Source: Desulfobacteraceae bacterium
GTDB taxonomy: Bacteria; Desulfobacterota; Desulfobacteria; Desulfobacterales; JAABRJ01
Assembly: GCA_011390985.1 (NCBI GenBank)
Contig: JAABRJ010000022.1
Coordinates: forward strand, 1-6,918
Length of the DNA stretch: 6,918 nt
Direction of reading: 5' to 3'
Below, one piece after another: positions 6,052 through 6,918 of this stretch (positions within the stretch are counted from its first letter, which is position 1; every line of letters starts with the position of its first letter). Made by a program: the position numbers and the translations under genes. The notes beneath the pieces were generated by a model that saw only the letters and a program-made list of their open reading frames with translations, had not been told where the DNA came from and searched no databases.

Positions 6052-6582
6052 TCAGGCCGGTTTGACGGTGCTGGCCTGGGGCCCTTTCTCCCCCGCCGAC
6101 TCCACGAACCGCACCCGTTCGCCGGCCGCAAGTTGCGCGAAACTGCTGCCCACGACACTGTTTTGATGAAAATAAATTTCGCGCCCGTCGGCTGCGGCCA
6201 GAAACCCGTAGCCCTCCTCCGGAAAAATTCTGCTGATCACCGCGAACGGTCCCTCTTCGTGATATTTTACGTCCTGGCGCTGCCGACTGATAAATTTTTT
6301 GATTTGGCGATCGGCGCTTTCAAAGGCCCGGTTGATGGCGGCGTACAGATCTTCGTGGGGCTCTTTTTTGACCACGATCTCGCTGCCGGGAACCGAGATC
6401 GCGATCCGCACGTTGTAGAGCACCCCTTTTTGCTGCCGCTGATGCGGGATTTCGACCACCACATCACAGCGGATGATGCGGTCGCACATGCGTTCGAGCC
6501 TTTCGGCGCGCTCTCGAATGGCGGTTTCGATGGCATCGGTCAGGTCAAAGTTGCGGGAAGTAATCTGAAGCGGGATGTTCAT
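6052..6582 (-). CDS. Ribosome hibernation factor (HPF/RaiA type) fused to a cold-shock domain
   Basis: A 176-residue cytoplasmic protein with two domains. Residues 1-105 are an HPF/RaiA (sigma-54 modulation) domain: MNIPLQITSRNFDLTDAIE, a basic second helix, the VVVEIPHQRQQKGVLYNVRIAI strands and KKEPHEDLYAAINRAFESAD. It would bind the small-subunit decoding region and silence idle ribosomes. Residues 112-173 are a cold-shock OB-fold with RNP1-like GYGFLAA (124-130) and RNP2-like IYFHQNS (136-142), ending in GEKGPQAS. The cold-shock part replaces the C-terminal dimerisation domain of long HPF, so dimerisation into 100S ribosomes need not follow the long-HPF route. HPF-cold-shock fusions are known in proteobacteria. 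I chose the ATG at 6582 because a ten-base Shine-Dalgarno sequence sits just before it; the open frame back to 6738 reads as leader. It appears to be a single-gene unit. Confidence 0.9.
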   Translation of the reverse strand: MNIPLQITSRNFDLTDAIETAIRERAERLERMCDRIIRCDVVVEIPHQRQQKGVLYNVRIAISVPGSEIVVKKEPHEDLYAAINRAFESADRQIKKFISRQRQDVKYHEEGPFAVISRIFPEEGYGFLAAADGREIYFHQNSVVGSSFAQLAAGERVRFVESAGEKGPQASTVKPA

Positions 6583-6586
6583 CCTG

Positions 6587-6596
6587 TCACCTCCTT
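6587..6596 (-). promoter_or_regulatory. Near-perfect Shine-Dalgarno sequence of the HPF-cold-shock gene
   Basis: AAGGAGGTGA on the minus strand, four bases before the ATG at 6582. All ten bases can pair with the usual 16S rRNA 3' end. It fixes the start at 6582 rather than 6738 and predicts efficient translation, fitting a protein needed in quantity close to that of ribosomes. Confidence 0.8.
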
Positions 6597-6694
6597 GGGG
6601 TAAAGGCGGAAGGCGCGGCGCTGCCGTCGTCTTGGCAACGGTGCGGAAAAACGCGCCCCCGATCGACATCAAGCCTTGCCGTTTACCTTTGAAG

Positions 6695-6700
6695 ATAATA
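6695..6700 (-). promoter_or_regulatory. Possible -10 box for the HPF-cold-shock gene
   Basis: TATTAT on the minus strand, 113 bases upstream of the HPF start codon, matches the TATAAT consensus at five of six positions. No good -35 hexamer lies 16-18 bases upstream, though an A-run precedes that region. A stress or stationary-phase sigma factor that depends mainly on the -10 element is possible but not shown. Confidence 0.3.
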
Positions 6701-6797
6701 CCGGACTCGCGATGCGCTCGGATTTTTTTGGGCGTCATCCAAACGGGCTGGTGCCCGGGCCGCCATCACGTCATCCGCCCGCCGAGGAGTGATTCAA

Positions 6798-6853
6798 AGG
6801 GTGCCGGGTGATCGCAGTACTCGCCGGGAGGCGACGCGCGAAATCGGCACCCT
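6798..6853. repeat. Long-loop inverted repeat with an inner hairpin
   Basis: AGGGTGCCG (6798-6806) and CGGCACCCT (6845-6853) are perfect 9-base inverted arms 38 bases apart. Within the loop, TCGCC (6821-6825) and GGCGA (6830-6834) form a 5-bp stem closed by GGGA, a GNRA-type tetraloop. Together they could fold as a stem with an apical hairpin. No gene is associated with it inside the window. Confidence 0.4.
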
Positions 6854-6890
6854 ACCCCACCCGCTTGATGGGTTCGCCGGGTGGGGGTGC
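6847..6890. repeat. GC-rich inverted repeat at the right edge
   Basis: CCCCACCCG (6855-6863) and CGGGTGGGG (6878-6886) form a perfect 9-bp stem with a 14-base loop. GCAC (6847-6850) and GTGC (6887-6890) extend it across a four-base bulge. No T-run follows on either strand, so it is not a clear intrinsic terminator. It competes with the neighbouring inverted repeats for the same bases. Confidence 0.4.
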
Positions 6891-6901
6891 TGGGGTCAGG
6901 G
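6879..6901 (+). other. Canonical G-quadruplex motif
   Basis: Four G-runs on the plus strand at 6879-6881, 6883-6887, 6892-6895 and 6899-6901, with loops of 1, 4 and 3 bases, satisfy the usual G3+N1-7 rule. It lies about 180 bases upstream of the possible HPF promoter and overlaps one arm of the inverted repeat at 6847-6890, so hairpin and quadruplex would exclude each other. Confidence 0.5.
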
Positions 6902-6918
6902 CGAACCGGGCCGGCTCA

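Larger units (their letters stand above)
6583..6918. other. Non-coding region upstream of the HPF gene
   Basis: A 336-base stretch without a supportable gene on either strand. It holds the HPF leader, a possible -10 box at 6700-6695, an A-run on the minus strand (7 bases within 6723-6729), several inverted repeats at 6798-6907 and a G-quadruplex motif at 6879-6901. The open frames here (78 codons on plus, the 52-codon HPF upstream extension on minus) do not resemble any protein I know. Confidence 0.6.

Noticed and set aside
6583..6738. Upstream extension of the HPF gene to an ATG at 6738
   Set aside because: The extra 52 residues have no HPF-family character, and the ten-base Shine-Dalgarno sequence next to 6582 marks the real start.
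6855..6886. Intrinsic terminator at the right edge
   Set aside because: The stem is good, but neither strand has a T-run after it, so I kept it only as an inverted repeat.
6866..6890. tRNA T-arm-like GGGTTCGCC
   Set aside because: No matching acceptor, D or anticodon arms are present around it; resemblance is limited to a few bases.
1..6918. Mobile element or CRISPR array
   Set aside because: I found no transposase or integrase sequence, no terminal repeats and no regularly spaced direct repeats.

Overview
The window is a GC-rich, gene-dense stretch of bacterial chromosome carrying housekeeping-type genes. Strong AAGGAGG-type ribosome binding sites, an AmmeMemoRadiSam radical SAM enzyme, a long-chain acyl-CoA ligase of the COG1022 type and an HPF-cold-shock fusion together suggest an anaerobic Desulfobacterota (former Deltaproteobacteria) relative. 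This is an inference from gene content and style; no rRNA or other marker gene is present to prove it. I see no transposase, integrase, CRISPR array, tRNA or rRNA.

Layout. (1) Bases 1-1785, plus strand: the C-terminal part of a large membrane protein with a spermidine-synthase-like SAM-binding domain followed by about seven membrane segments. It enters from outside the window and is split by a frameshift near 744-757. (2) Bases 1786-1828: a short, very G-rich convergent gap. (3) Bases 1829-6582, minus strand: six genes that read, in transcription order, HPF-cold-shock fusion (6582-6052), AmmeMemoRadiSam radical SAM enzyme (5937-4924), long-chain acyl-CoA ligase (4834-2963), two-CBS-domain protein (2966-2517), a 73-residue protein of unknown function (2355-2134) and a YheU/UPF0270 protein (2086-1829). 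(4) Bases 6583-6918: a non-coding stretch holding the HPF leader, a weak promoter candidate, several overlapping inverted repeats and a canonical G-quadruplex motif.

How the genes may work together. The ligase and the CBS protein overlap by four bases (ATGA), and the CBS ribosome binding site lies inside the last ligase codons, so their translation is probably coupled. The ligase makes AMP and CBS domains commonly bind adenine nucleotides, which makes an energy-sensing partnership a reasonable hypothesis. The 73-residue protein and YheU form a second small cluster behind an AT-rich promoter-like island with a palindrome at the predicted transcript start. The HPF-cold-shock gene is a self-contained ribosome-hibernation unit with a near-perfect Shine-Dalgarno sequence and a hairpin directly after its stop. 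I found no clear previously undescribed multi-gene system. The most interesting points are the ligase-CBS coupling, the unknown 73-residue protein with its operator-like site, the broken membrane protein, and the structured right edge.
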